Assembly: GCF_030272615.1 (NCBI RefSeq)
Contig: NC_081413.1
Coordinates: 20,393,501 to 20,457,500 of the forward strand
Length of the DNA: 64,000 bases
From: Cryptomeria japonica
Lineage: Eukaryota > Streptophyta > Pinopsida > Cupressales > Cupressaceae
Direction of reading: 5' to 3'
Positions 1 through 12,525 of this stretch are shown here, piece by piece. The notes under the pieces were generated by a model, which was not told the DNA's origin, ran no database searches, and saw nothing but the letters and a program-made list of their open reading frames with translations. Positions within the stretch are counted from its first letter, which is position 1; each line of letters starts with the position of its first letter. The position numbers were made by a program, and so were the translations under genes.

Positions 1-879
1 TTTGAATTTTGGGAAAAAATGGGGGAAACTGAAAATTTGATTTGTAGGATTAAAGACAAATTTGAGAACAATAAAAAATCTGAAAATTAAATGGAAATCC
101 AATTTTTGCAAAAGTTCAAGACGATTTTTGAAAATTTGGGTTTTAAAAAGTAACCTCTTAATTTTGTAAATTTTAATTGCAAATTGAACAAGACAATGAG
201 GAAATTGAATTTGACAATCGAAACGATTTTTAGATCTAAGATAACTACAAGAAATTTTTTACAAATTATAAGTTTAAGTTTACATTAAAAAACTAGGGTT
301 TTTAATGATTTAACCACTAAGTTTGCAGAAATTTGAAACGTGTAAATGAAAAATATGCAATTTTGTTCAAAGGAAAGCATGCAAGACATCAGGTTAACCA
401 AAATGTGATGTGGGAAAATGGTGAATGATGAGATCAAGAGGAACACTACCCTTTCCCTCAAAGAGAGATGAAAGTTTCACTATTGATTACCCTTCAAACA
501 CTCTTCACCAAATTAAATTTGGAAGAGGAGAGAAGAATTCAATAGATTCAACCTCTCGACAAAAAGAAAATTGAATTCTGAATGAAATGGGAATGATAAG
601 TTGATCCCCTCTTCCTTATTTGAAATGTAAAGGAATTGATTGAATTATGTAGTGAAAAAGTGACAAAGAACGGATTATAACTTGAGATCAAAATATGGGA
701 TGAAGTGATGCACCTAGATCTAGCAATAATATGTCGAGATGAAGTCGCCCTGCAAATTTGAGGAAACATTGCCTGGATCATGGTGGGAACGTAGACGGTC
801 CTCCAAAAAATCTGAGAAACAAAAATGGGTTTTCCACCTTTGGAAATGGAGCCCAAATCCAAAAGCACAACTACACACC
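1..879. other. AT-rich flank, possibly the R-U5 side of LTR copy A
   Basis: No coding frame is convincing here. Because the repeat that follows is a minus-oriented LTR, this stretch would lie on its R-U5 side, and the more complex sequence from about 370 to 870 could be part of it. The first 360 bases are low-complexity A/T-rich DNA in which I see nothing. No TG/CA edge or target duplication could be located. Confidence 0.3.
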
Positions 880-1642
880 TACAACCTACACACAGAAAAG
901 AGAGGAAAATGGGTTGGGATTGGGGGTTTGGCTTTAGGTCAAACCCCAGTTTTAGAATTAACCAAGTAATGAAAGAAAGTACTTGCAAGTAGCTGTAAAT
1001 GAAAGATCGAATTGTAAATCAACTCAAGGGAGGTTGGGATAGAAATGCTGATAGAAATTATTGTGTGGAATTGAATGTTGGAATCAATCTCCTCGTCAAT
1101 GGTTGAATCCTCAACTTGAATGCAACATCTGGCCTTGAAGGGAGACTTGAGAATGCTCAATGCTGGAAAACAATCCTTGAAGGCTCTTGAATACTTGATT
1201 GCTTGTGCAACTTGAATCTATCCAACTTCGACCTACCCAACTTATGAAAATGAGATGATGAATTCCCCTTAAATACATGTTAGTGGATTTGATTTTCATC
1301 ACAAACCGACATCGGGTGAGTTTCCCACCCAATGCACAACCAACAATGGAACCCTGGGAAGGGTCTTGCCACAAAATAGGTCAAGGATAGGGGTGCCATG
1401 ACCCTATCCTAGGAAGACAAGGGTTCCATGCGCCTGTCCAAGGGGGATAGTGGTAGCACTCCCCTATCCTACCCCTTTCTCCAGGGCAGAGTGCGGATGG
1501 GGTGATGCAGAGGCCAAGAAAGAAGTTGTTGTGAGGGTTGAGGAATCTTCGGTCTTCGATCAGGCTAGAGGAATCGATCTCATGTGTGTGAGAACCCTAA
1601 TAAAGTAAAAAATTACTAGGGTCGCAATTTTATGACACCACA
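880..1642 (-). repeat. LTR-like repeat, copy A (minus orientation)
   Basis: This stretch aligns over its whole length with 38234-38967 (copy B) in the same orientation, with scattered substitutions and small indels. On the minus strand it starts with TG at 1642, and a TATTTAAGGGG box lies at about 1264-1275, as expected for an LTR promoter. Copy B is followed on its inner side by a polypurine tract, which fixes the orientation. No polypurine tract follows copy A, so it is a solo LTR or a fragment. The left edge is only where homology to copy B stops; the LTR may reach further left. Confidence 0.6.
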
Positions 1643-2589
1643 ATAAGATCTAATAGATCTTACAAAATGTTTTGTTAAATGCTCAACAAAGAAAACCCAA
1701 TTCATATAATAAATGATCAAAGGAAAAGGTTCAACAATGATACAATTTTCATAGTTTTTTTTTCATTAAAGTTTCAAACACTATAATTATATTATTAAAT
1801 CAAAGAGATTATACAATAGAGTACCATTAAAACAAAGAAGTTGAAACTAGGTGATCAAAGGATAAAACTAACATCTTGGGTGAATCCCAAACACCCAAAC
1901 ATGAGTAAAATATCTATTTATGAATATGGTTTTAAAAGATCAAAGATATAGAAACAAGAAGCCCCCATAACTGAACATTGGAACTTGGATAAGAGTAGGC
2001 AAAATTTGATAAAAGACTATTAACACAACACTAGCAAAATGGAATCAACATTATCATAAGAAGACCCTTGCACATAAGTACTTTGCACATTTTGCATACT
2101 TTAATAAAGTGCATTTTTCCAAAAGCCCACCAAATAGCTGAGAGACCAAATAAAAAAATAATTATTTAGGGCATTGACCAAATCTTGAAGCAATAGTTGT
2201 ATACAACAACTCCTATCCAATGATGCTCTAAATAAGAAATTCTTGAAATTTAAGAATGAGAGAAGAAAACATCTCCATTGGGAAAAAATAGCCAAGATAA
2301 GATGATCAATGATGATAGAAAGTCTATGGACAAGCCATATTTCATACAAAGTGAGGTGAAATTAATACAAAAAAGAAATCTTTCATTTATGTCATATTTC
2401 TATGATTATACTTGAACCTGCACTCAAATCAAGAAAAGGTTAGATAATAAAAAAAATTAGAATTACAAGTAATCCACAACAAGAATGAGGGGATTTAGTG
2501 GTAATGTCAAGAATAGTAGAGTAGTTCCCAAAGAGCCCAAGAACACTCCAGCGAATTTAAAAATGTAATTTGTATAAGATGAATTTAAA
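1643..2589. other. Intergenic AT-rich sequence
   Basis: The region is A/T-rich with many stops in all frames. I recognise no gene or repeat boundary. The short frame at about 2101-2349 on the minus strand has no family resemblance that I can see. Confidence 0.5.
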
Positions 2590-4885
2590 AGTGTCAAACT
2601 TTGATGGTGCATATCTCAGAGATTGTGGAACCTTCAAAAAAGTCATTTGAACCCATGAGGTCATGTCATTGCCACTTACATAAACCTCTCTTATTTTTTT
2701 CCCACTCAATTACTTTTTCCTAAGGTGTCACTTTTTTGCCTGCAACAAAAAGTGTCATATGCATTCAATGAAAGGTGACAATATATCCTAACTTTTGATC
2801 TGCTCATGTTAGGCATGAACCGTCAGTGCGAGTGCGCTCGCATGGCCATTTTTACTCGAGCCATGCCCTATATTTTCTCACCATCTCTCTTGATTCTTCT
2901 AAGCCCCACTACAACGACGCTTTCCCTGGAATGCTCAAAGTGTGCAAAGCTATCAAACTTTGACATTGCATATCTTGAAGCCCGTGGCACCTGCGAATGA
3001 GCTGTCTGAACCCATAGGGTTTGGTCATAGCCACTTAAGAAAATATCTATCAATTTTGGTGCACTCAATTCCCTTTTCCTATGGCATCACTTTTTAGCCT
3101 GCAAAAAAAAGTGTAAAATGCATCCATAAAAGGCGATAATATACCCTAACTTTTGATCCGCTCGTCATGGACATGAACCGTCAGCGAGAGTGCATCCGGG
3201 TTTACCCTATCCATGTACTTTTTTTTCTCACCAACTCGCCTGATCATTTTGAGCCATACCATGGTGATGCTATCCATTGAGTGATCAAAGTGTGCAAAAC
3301 TATGAAACTTTGACGTTGCGTATATCAAAGCCCATGACACCTATGAATGAGACATATGAACCCACAAGGTCATGACATAGAAACTTACAAAAAACTCTCT
3401 CAGTTTTGGCTCACTCAATTCCATTTTCCTATGGCATCACTTTTTCGCTTGCAAAAAAAAGTGTAAAATGTATTGAAGTAAAGGATACAATGTACCCTAA
3501 CTTTTGAAATGCTCTTCCTGAGAACAAACCTTTAGTGTGAACACATCCAAGTGGCTTGTTTTATGCTATACATTCTCTTGTTTGGCTCGCCAACTCCCCT
3601 GATCCTTCTAAGCCACACTATAGCGACACTTTCTCTTGAGTGCTCAAAGTGTGCCAAATTGTCAAAGTTTAATGTTGCATATCTCAGAACCTGCGGAACT
3701 TGCGAGTGGGTCATCTAAACTCACGGGGTTGTGTCATGACCACTTACAAAAACCTCTCTCAGTTTTGGCTCACTCAATTCGATTTTCCTATGGCGTCACC
3801 TTTTCACCTGCAACAAAAAGTGTAAAATGCATTCAATGAAAGGGGATAATATACCCTAACTTTTGATACACTCATCTTGGCTATAAACCATCAGTGCGAG
3901 AGCATCTGGGTGGTTGATTTTACTCTATCCATGCCCTTGTTTCACTTGCAAATTTGGTCGATCCTTTCAAGCTACACCGTAGCGACGTTTTCCCTTGAGT
4001 GTTCAAAGTGTGATAAATTGTCAAACTTTGGTGTTGCATATCTCAGAGCCCGTGGCTACTTTCAATGAGTCATCTAAACCTATGGGATGATGTCATGACT
4101 ACTTACAAAAACCTATCTCAATTTTGGATTACTCAATTATATTTGTCTATGCAACCACCATTTTGTTTGCAACAAAAAGTGTCAAATGCATTCAATGAAA
4201 GATGACAACATACCCTAACTTTTGGTTCCCTCATCTTAGGCACAAAAAATCAAATACAAAATGTATTGATGGCCAAGGTTACACTATCTGTGCCCCTATT
4301 TTTGTCGCCAAGTCGCCCAATCATTCCAAGACACACCGTAGCGACCATTTTTGTTGAGTGCTCAAAATATGCAAAACTATCAAACTTTTATATTCCGTCT
4401 CTTGGAGCTCTTGACACATGCAAATGAGTCATCTGAACCTACAAAGTTGTGTCACAGTTGACTACAAAAACCTATCTTAGTTTTGTATTACTCAATTTCA
4501 TTTTCCTATGCCGACTCTTTTTCGCTTGCAATAAAAAGTTTCAGATGCATTCAATGGAAGGCGACAACAAACCCTAACTTTTGGTCTGCTCATCTTCGAC
4601 ATGAACCGTCAGCTCAAGCTTGTCTCAATGGCTGCATTTATGCTGGCGATGCCCCTTTTTTTCCCATCAACTCAACTAATCCTTCCAAGACACACCCTTT
4701 TTATGCTACTTATGACCCTTTTTAGCTGGACAACTCGATCGATCCTTCCGAGACACGTCATAGCAATGCTTTCCCTTGAGTGCTTAAAGTATAAAAAATG
4801 TCAAACTTTCACATTGCATATCTTAGAGTCCATGCAACGTGCATACAATCTATCTGAACCTATGGGTTTGTGTCATGCTCATTAT
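2590..4885. repeat. Satellite-like tandem array, about 357-bp monomer, ~6.4 copies
   Basis: The phrase ACTTTTG following CCCTA recurs at 2791, 3149, 3500, 3859, 4219 and 4578, giving spacings of 358, 351, 359, 360 and 359 bp. Each unit also repeats a GTCAAACTTTG box, a CCACTTACAAAAACCT box, a CAATTC..TTTTCCTATG box and a GCAAAAAAAAGTG box. Copies are diverged by substitutions and small indels; the first unit is partial and the last ends near 4885. All short frames in the array are translations of the repeat and not genes. The monomer is close to two nucleosome lengths. Confidence 0.88.
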
Positions 4886-6101
4886 TAAACATATGTGACA
4901 ATCAAATAGAGTTAATTTTTATAAAATATATAAAAAATTATTGCTTGTAAACAAATTAGTCTTCATTTTAGAATAATTTTAGGACAATAGATATCAAATG
5001 GAGTGGTCAAACCGTAAGTTTGATAAGGAAAGTGGAAATAGAAAAATCTAACATTTCTAAACACTCTTCTAATATAAATAACTCATTCAACCACTCGAGT
5101 TCATAAAACCACAGTCTACATGTGTGGGATAAGTATGAGACCTGACATTCTTTTTTGAAAGCCTGTAAGCATCAATAATTAGTCTTCTTTTTAATTACTC
5201 TAGGAGGAATTTTGTAAGGTATTTCATGTCACTTTAGAATGAAATAAAATTTATATTGTATTGTTCAAATGCAAGGCACCTTCTTGAACTGTGTTTTCAA
5301 TCTTTTTTTTTAGGATGGTATGTTGAAAGTGATGATACATTTTAGTAATATAAGGTGAAACTAGTGATATTTTTTAATAATATAAGGTGAAAGTGGTGAG
5401 ATGTTTTTTGAGTAAATGGGTATAAAATAAAAGTAATTTTAATTTTGAATGTAGTTTAGAGGGTTCAAATTTAATGTAAGAGTTGAAATCTATCTTGTTC
5501 TAGAAAGAAAGAATTTTTTTTCAATTGAAAGAGTTATTTGTTTCTTAAGCATATCTGTTAACTACTGCAAAATTAGACTTTATAACTTAGTCTAACACTA
5601 ATAAACTAACTGCAAGTATAGTGAAAAGACTAGTTAGGGAAACAAAAAATGTAACTATGATAATGTTACTACTATTTATCTCCATGAACTATGACAAAAT
5701 TAAAATTCTAGGAATTAAACTATAAATATTTACTAGCTACCAAATTATGAAATTGAATTGTGAAAAAAAAATTGAGTTCAATTAGGAATGTAATAACAAA
5801 TGTAGATAAAACCGATTGAATATATAATATCTCACATAGAAAAATGTTGATACAATTAGAGAAAATTTATTTCAACAATCAAATATATTTTTGTGATTAT
5901 GTACAATAGGTGCAATATGATTTGCATCAACTAAAAAAAGTCATAAAGTCACACAATGGTCAATTTCAACAAGAGTATAACACATATATCAAATACAATG
6001 ATGCAATCAAGCAACCATATGGACATATATGTCACATATACAAAATACAAAACATATGCTCAAAAATGCCACATAGGCATACAACAAAGGCCTCTAGTGT
6101 A
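4886..6101. other. AT-rich intergenic sequence
   Basis: Highly A/T-rich sequence with no recognisable gene. A 97-codon plus-strand frame at 5910-6203 overlaps the 3' exon of the minus-strand gene remnant and matches nothing I know. Two near-identical phrases containing TAATATAAGGTGAAA sit at about 5347-5396, a small local duplication. Confidence 0.45.
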
Positions 6102-8088
6102 CTAATTCCCCACTATCACGAGGAAATCAATCACAAGCTGCCTTCGACTATCACGGGGATGGAGATGTATGTGATGATGGCCTATTTCGAATGTGTTCAC
6201 TAGACCTCCTATCTAGAATTCTTTTTAGCTCCAACTAATACAAGCATAAGTATAGATATCATTGAATAATATATATAAAAAATGAACTATGGAATGACAT
6301 ATAATAGAATAATTACTTACCACAAACATATAATCATATTGTTCATCTACAACTCGGGCACATTCATGCTCAAGAGTGACAAGTCCCTGCAACAAATGTT
6401 AAGATAGAAATTAAAATAAAAAATGAGTATCCTTAAAATTTTCAATAATAGACAATTAAAATAACAAGTAACATTTAGTAATCTATCTCATACCTTTGTC
6501 AAAGCTTTCGAACCTACTACTGCTATAGCAACACCACGATCCAGTGTAGCATGAATATTAGGAGGAGTATTTGATGTCACAACTAAAAATGAAGCAATGA
6601 CTATTATTCAATTATCAAAACTACCTAAAATTGTTTTAAAATACAAATAATGAATAAAGGTTACCTTGGTGGAAGTTTCTTGATGAACTTTACTATGGGG
6701 GGTCGATGTCGAAGGTCCAACACAAAACTATTTCGCATACAAGTGACTTATGAGAAAATAATTCATATAACATTGACTAATCAAATTTAATAGTTAAATT
6801 ATTAGCTTCATACATACTTTATAACTCAGTGTTGTCATGTAGAACATGGCTAGGGGGATGGCACAGGAAGTATGGACACTCTAACCTTGCATTTTTATCA
6901 CAATTATTATACTAATTTAGTTATTATACCACTTCAAAATAACATTTAATAAACATATTTTAATGAGCTTTTTATAATTCAGGTCTGCATCTCAATGACA
7001 AATGTATCACTCAACAAAGACTCTATCATAACCATATCCTCTATAGTAGATGGCTATTGTGTAGGTACATTTTGACTACTATCGGGATCATAAGTTCAAA
7101 GAGCCCCGCATGAATGATAGTAGTGAAAAGGAACTCGAGGCTTGTAAGATTCACCCCCTTTATCATGTACTAGTGGCTCAACATACTTTATGAGGGTCCA
7201 AGTCAGGGATCTAATGGACTCTAAGGTATCTACCTCAACATCGCCCTTCACTTTGGAAGAAATGGTCACGTGCACCACCATAGGTCTACCCAAGGGTCTT
7301 GGTACAACATTTGGGTCACACTATGCCCATGCTCTGTTATGTGAGGAGCCCCCACCCCTACCTTGGAAGTGTAGGTAATCAAAATAGTTAGGGATCTGAT
7401 TGAGGAAAAACTCATCATAGAGTTTCCTCAAAAAGTATTGAGCCACCTCATGATTATTACATGGCGGCTGATAGAAAACCATCCACCACCTATCCCAAAA
7501 GTTATAACTTATCCCTTCATGGTGGCACCAATAGATACGGACCCTCCTACATCCATGATGGAATGGTTGATTCATTCAAGGGTCCATGAAAAGTGCACAC
7601 AAGTAAAATTTGTTTATTGTCTCTTTCTTTACTGCAACATATAATAACTTGTTTGCATAAAACCATTTTTATTCCTCTATTTTGTTGGACCACATATTAA
7701 TTTGACCACTCACTGAATCTACATGAGCTACAATAGATTCCAGTGACTCTACAAGGCTTGTCCTATGACAGGTTGTTGAATTGGGATCTTTAAGCCTATT
7801 TATCAACTCCTCAATTTTTATTTTTTTTTCAATTTACCCTAATATATTATCTTGTGTTCCTGGTGGATGTCTAGGAATTGGCAGAGAGGTTGGTTGTTCC
7901 TATTATTCAGAAGGCTCATGCTGAGGAGGTGGTGATGGGTTTTCAATATTTTCAAATGGATTTTGAATTCTTGAAATTTAGAACAAATTTGAATGTAAAA
8001 AAAAATTTAAACCATAGTTTAAAAAAAAATTAAGAGTAAAAAATTAGAAATACATACCTCTTTGGCATCCTTGATGTTGTGGGGCCAT
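6102..8088 (-). pseudogene. Decayed multi-exon gene, family not recognised
   Basis: I do not recognise the product. Read on the minus strand, exon-like blocks follow one another. A start exon, 8088-8058 (ATG GCC CCA CAA...), ends at GTATGT. Coding-like blocks lie at about 7975-7860 (N-P-F-E-N-I-E-N-P-S, proline-rich) and 7830-7690 (charged, helix-like). A long block at about 7594-6964 contains YDEFFLNQIPNYFDY and stops only at TAG and TGA. Then come 6582-6494 (TTTTTAG acceptor, AAG|GTATGA donor), 6386-6321 (TTGCAG acceptor, GTG|GTAAGT donor, 22 codons starting GLVTLEHEC) and 6212-6102 ending in TAG. The last three join in phase 0. Another exon-like block at 6723-6663 does not join in frame. 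Stops in the long block mark it as decayed. It could be a host gene or an intron-bearing transposon gene. Confidence 0.5.
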
Positions 8089-8248
8089 GTTGATGAAGAT
8101 CTGACAACTCTAGAAGCAAAAATAAAATTTCTATTTTGCGTGCGTAGTCTGGAAAGCCAAAATCAGAGCTCAAAACATGGGGATTACCAAAAAATGAATT
8201 TTGAATGTCCATTTTTAAAAAAATATTATTGTTATAGCTATTTGGTGC

Positions 8249-8281
8249 ATGCCAAATAAGGCGTGTGCCCTATTTGGCATG
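8249..8281. repeat. Short perfect-arm hairpin
   Basis: The arms ATGCCAAATA and TATTTGGCAT are reverse complements around a GC-rich loop of about 12 bases. It lies just upstream of the start exon of the gene remnant at 6102-8088. No poly-T run follows it, so it is not an obvious terminator. Confidence 0.55.
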
Positions 8282-8488
8282 TTCCTTATTTTGTGTTTGC
8301 CATAATGTTTGATGGAGGCCAAAAGAAACTTTGTCACTTTTTTGGTCCCCCATCTTTGTGCACTTACCCGCATAAAATATAATTAAGTATAAGTAAATGT
8401 ATATATGTAAATACCATGTCTACTCAAATGTTTAATTTATGTATTTAGTGTGAGGATGAGGGAGAGTAAGTTATATAAGTAGGTTGAT

Positions 8489-8635
<147 letters not shown>

Positions 8636-8689
8636 CTTTTCTTCTTAGAAGTAAGAGTTTGTTATAACATGGCCTTATTCTAGTTCAGT

Positions 8690-10479
8690 ATTTTAACTCT
8701 AGGCTCAACCACTTCTAACCCATAATATAAGAATTTTATAATTCCCCCATTTTATGTATTATATGGGATAAAAAAAATTTATAGGAATTTTTTCATCTCC
8801 CATATTTATATGCTTTCCATTAAAAAAGAACACGTAAAAAAAATGTGTATATTCTACCTTTATCTTTAACAAACCCTCTCCCTATAACTAGTATTGAAGT
8901 TTCATTACCAAAAGTGATGATATACATACTATGAGTCTCTTAGGAAGAAAACACAACATGGGAAGTTCCCATGTGATGTTAGGAACCTAATTCAATGATC
9001 CAAGATGAATTTGATGACGATTCAGTATTAACTAGAGCCTTTTTCTTAGTTTTATCTTTATATAGTTTCTTTGTCTTGGTATATTCTTGAGTTGATGAGG
9101 ATTATTTGATATATTTAGGGACCCTTATAGTATTCTTCTTGAGAAGGTGTTTTGCATGATCAATCTACTTCTTCAAATGTTTGTGCTCTTCATGCAAAAT
9201 TTTCTTCTAATAAAAAATTCCACTTGTTCTTTCTTATGTTTCTCTTGATGAGAAGAACTTTTGATTTTTTTATGTAGTATCATAATTTTTTATTCTTTCT
9301 TGATCTCTTCATCCTTTAATTTGTTTTTGCTTCTCCTATTTGTTATATGAATCTTGTTATGTCACATTCCTAGTAATGAGTACTTATAGTTTCCTAGAAT
9401 TCAATGTGGCCATTTGTATTAAGTTATATTACTCTCTATTCAAGATTACAATTAATTTATCTAGAGAATGTATCTTTCAAACTTTCCCCAAAGCCCTTTA
9501 GATGGAGTAGAAGCCAAAAGAAAACATGGTATAGTATAGAAAGAACTAACTAATTCTCATTTTTCTTTATTCCATATTATTTTAATAGTAACCTTCATTA
9601 CTTAAATTTGGTGAAGTCCTCTATGGTGTCAAAGGAATTAGAGAGAAAACCTATGAGATTATTCTATAACTTGTAACCTTTCATTTCATTCTCTTTCTAG
9701 AAGAATTTCTCTAAAATAATATGTACTTCATTGGGTTGAATCAAGGATTCTACATGAAAGAGGAGTTTATGAGATATAATAAGACACACGAATCCAAAGG
9801 CTTGGACACATTTATTAAAATATTTTTCTTTCTCTTCCTCACTAGTATGTTCTTTCTCAATTCCCATTGTAATCATATACAATACTTTATTCTTTAGCAC
9901 AAGTTGTACTTTTAGTTTCCAATTATGATAGCTAAATGGTATTATTAATGTGTTGAATTCAGTTGAATCCATGCTAGAAATTAAATTATTACAAGAAAAA
10001 TAAAAAATTATTAAATGGAAGGAAAGTAGGAAGTGTTCAAGATAACATACAATGTCCCCCATATTCAATATTGGATCACCCCAAAATTTTGCAATTTATA
10101 TGTTTATTGCTTACATAAATCCTAAGGAACAAAAAAATTGACTTTTTAATTTTAGAGAGGTAATGTTCCTAATAGATCAAGCATACGAGAAAAACAACTT
10201 TCAAAAAAAATGGCGCTCAATTTCAAGTTGCCAATCAAAAGTTATGACAATTTAAAAAATTTCCCTATGTTGCCTAAATTATACTTAATATTTTTGAAAA
10301 CAGTAATTTACATACCTTCAAAAATCAATTTTATAGGCAAACAAAAAGTGGGGTGAATTTAATCCCTAATTAATAAGATCAAAGGGTTTTCTCCCTCATG
10401 TGACCCTACCATGAGACCAAGGATTAAACTGTTGGTTTTAATTTGACAATGTGCTATTCTTAAAATTATTAGGGCTATT
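8690..10479 (-). repeat. 1.8-kb tandem duplication, copy 1 (copia remnant)
   Basis: Copy 1 starts at ATTTTAACTCTAGGCTC and ends at TTATTAGGGCTATT. The same text recurs at 10512-12272, an offset of about 1,822 bp. The copies are close to collinear with scattered substitutions. Copy 1 holds a 28-bp segment near 10042-10069 that copy 2 lacks; it is bounded by TTCAA repeats, so it looks like a short-repeat deletion in copy 2. The unit carries a minus-strand copia gag remnant, so it is probably a piece of a Ty1/copia element. Confidence 0.85.
9598..9972 (-). pseudogene. Ty1/copia gag N-terminal remnant, copy 1
   Basis: From ATG at 9972 the frame reads MDSTEFNTLIIPFSYHNWKL and continues with AFGFVCLIISHKLLFHVESL and PNEVHIILEKFF. 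This is the pattern of plant copia Gag (a Y-x-N-W-K box, then A-x-G-x-x-x-L-x-I-x..LLFHxxxLxxPNEVxxxLE). A TAG at 9697-9699 interrupts it. The same frame runs on through ENEMKGYKL, another TAG, and NSFDTIEDFTKFK to a TAA. The reading is of a dead gag; no protease or later domain follows in this unit. Confidence 0.8.
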
Positions 10480-10482
10480 AAT

Positions 10483-10504
10483 AGAGAGAGAGAGAGAGAG
10501 AGAG
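10483..10504. repeat. (AG)11 microsatellite at the junction of the two 1.8-kb copies
   Basis: A short AG run lies between copy 1 and copy 2. A much longer AG run lies before copy 1, so both copies are preceded by the same microsatellite. Confidence 0.95.
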
Positions 10505-10511
10505 TATAGGA

Positions 10512-12272
10512 ATTTTAACTCTAGGCTCAACCACTTCTACCCCCTAATATAAGAATTTAATAATTCCATCGTTTTATGTATTATATGGGATAACAAATTG
10601 GTATAGGAATTTTTTCATTTCCCATCTTTATATGCTTTCCATTAAAAATGAACACTCAAAAAAATTGTGTATATTCTACCTTTATCTCTAACAAACCCTC
10701 TCCCTATAACTAGTATTGAAGTTTCATTACCAAAAATGATGACATACATACTATGAGTCTCTTAGGAATAAAAAACAACATGGAAAGTTCCCATGTGATG
10801 TTAGGAACCTAATTCAATGATCCAATATGAATTTGATGACGATTCAGTATTAGCTAGAGCCTTTTTCTTAGTTTTATCTTTATATAGTTTCTTTGCCTTG
10901 GTATATTCTTGAGTTGATGAGGATTATTTGATATATTTAGGGACCCTTATACCATTCTTCTTGAGAAGGTGTTTGGGGTGATCAATCTACCTCTTCAAAC
11001 GTTTGTTCTCTTCATGCAAAATTTTCTTCTAATACAAAAATTAACTTTTTCTTTCTTATGCTTCCCTTGATGAGAAGAAGTTTTGATTTTTTTTTGTAGT
11101 ATCATAATTTTTTATTGTTTCTTGATCTCTTCATCCTTTAATTTGTTTTTGCTTCTCCTATTTGTTATATGAATCTTTTTATGTCACATTCGTAGTAATG
11201 AATACTTATAGTTTCCTAGAATTCAATGTGGCCATTTGTATTAAGTTATATTACTCTCTATTCAAGATTACAATTAATTTATCTAGAGAATGTATCTTTC
11301 AAACTTTCCCCAGAGCCCTTTAGATGGATTAGAAGCCAAAATCAAACATGGTATAGTATAGAAAGAACTAACTAATTCTCATTGTTCTTTATTCAATATT
11401 ATTTTAATAGTAACATTCATTACTGAAATTTGGTGAAGTCTTCTATGGTGTCCAAGGAATTAGAGATAAAACCTATGAGATTATTCTATAACTTGTAACC
11501 TTTCATTTCATTCTCTTTCTAGAAGAATTTCTCTAAAATAATATGTAATTCATTGGGTTCAATCAAGGATTCTCCATGAAAGAGGAGTTTATGAGATATA
11601 ATAAGACACACGAATCCAAAAGCTTGGTCACATTTATTAAAACATTTTTCTTTCTCTTCCTCACTAGTATGTTCTTTCTCAATGCCCATTGTAATCCTAT
11701 ACAACACTTTATTCTCTAGCACAAGTTGTACTTTTAGTTTCCAATTATGATAGCTAAATGGTATTATTAATGTGTTGAATTCAGTTGAATCCATGCTAGA
11801 AATTAAATTATTACAAAAAAAATCAAAAATTATTAAATGGAAGGAAAGTAGGAAGTGTTCAATATTGGATCACCCCAAAGTTTTGTAATTTATATGTTTA
11901 TTGCTTAGATAAATCCTGAGGAACAAAAATATTGACTTTTTAAATTTAGAGAGGTAATGTTCCTAATAGATCAAGCATATGAAAAAACCAACTTTCAAAA
12001 ACATGACGCTCAATTTCAAGTTGCCAATCAAAAGTTATGACAATTTAAAAAATTTCCCTATGTTGCCTAAATTATACTTGATATTTTTCAAAATAGTAAT
12101 TTACATACCTTCAAAAATCAATTTAATAGGCAAACAAAAAGTGGGGTGAATTTAATCCCTAATTAATAAGATCAAAGCATTTTCTCCCTCATGTGACCGT
12201 ACCATGTGACCAAGGATTAAACTATTGGTTTTAATTTGACAATATCCTAATTTTAAAATTATTAGGGCTATT
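10512..12272 (-). repeat. 1.8-kb tandem duplication, copy 2 (copia remnant)
   Basis: This is the second direct copy of 8690-10479. It starts at ATTTTAACTCTAGGCTC directly after a short AG run and ends at TTATTAGGGCTATTG. It lacks the 28-bp segment of copy 1. About 60 bp that separate the long AG run from copy 1 have no counterpart here. It carries the second gag remnant. Confidence 0.85.
11420..11794 (-). pseudogene. Ty1/copia gag N-terminal remnant, copy 2
   Basis: ATG at 11794 starts the same protein as in copy 1, with a handful of differences (for example LVLENKVLYRITMG and LLFHGESLIEPNELHIILE). It shares the TAG after LEKFF, so that stop predates the duplication. The frame then continues to a TAA near 11420. 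Same family call as copy 1: plant copia Gag, dead. Confidence 0.8.
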
Positions 12273-12525
12273 GATTCTCATAATCTATTGATTTTTAATG
12301 ACATATTTCTATACCTTTTATCAAAAAATATTGGTCCATAGGTCTACAATAAATGATTGAACAAATATTTTCACACCTTTGATGCAGTTTTTCTCGAGTA
12401 TTCAAGAGAGATCTATACACTAGGTTCTAAATATAAAAAAAGGATTCCATGAGCAAATAGAGATGAAAAAAATGTCACCTAAAATAGATATTACATGGCT
12501 TAATAAGAATTAAAGGAATATTTAT
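12273..12525. other. Target flank of the TAT element
   Basis: Short A/T-rich flank without a gene. Its last five bases, TTTAT at 12521-12525, are repeated at 28732-28736 on the other side of the element and are the target-site duplication. Confidence 0.8.

Noticed and set aside
2806-4888. Short frames in the 357-bp repeats
   Set aside because: The same peptide recurs with the repeat in diverged form and with changing frame; it is not a gene.
5910-6203. 97-codon plus-strand frame
   Set aside because: It overlaps a spliced minus-strand exon candidate, has no known motif and a low-complexity composition.
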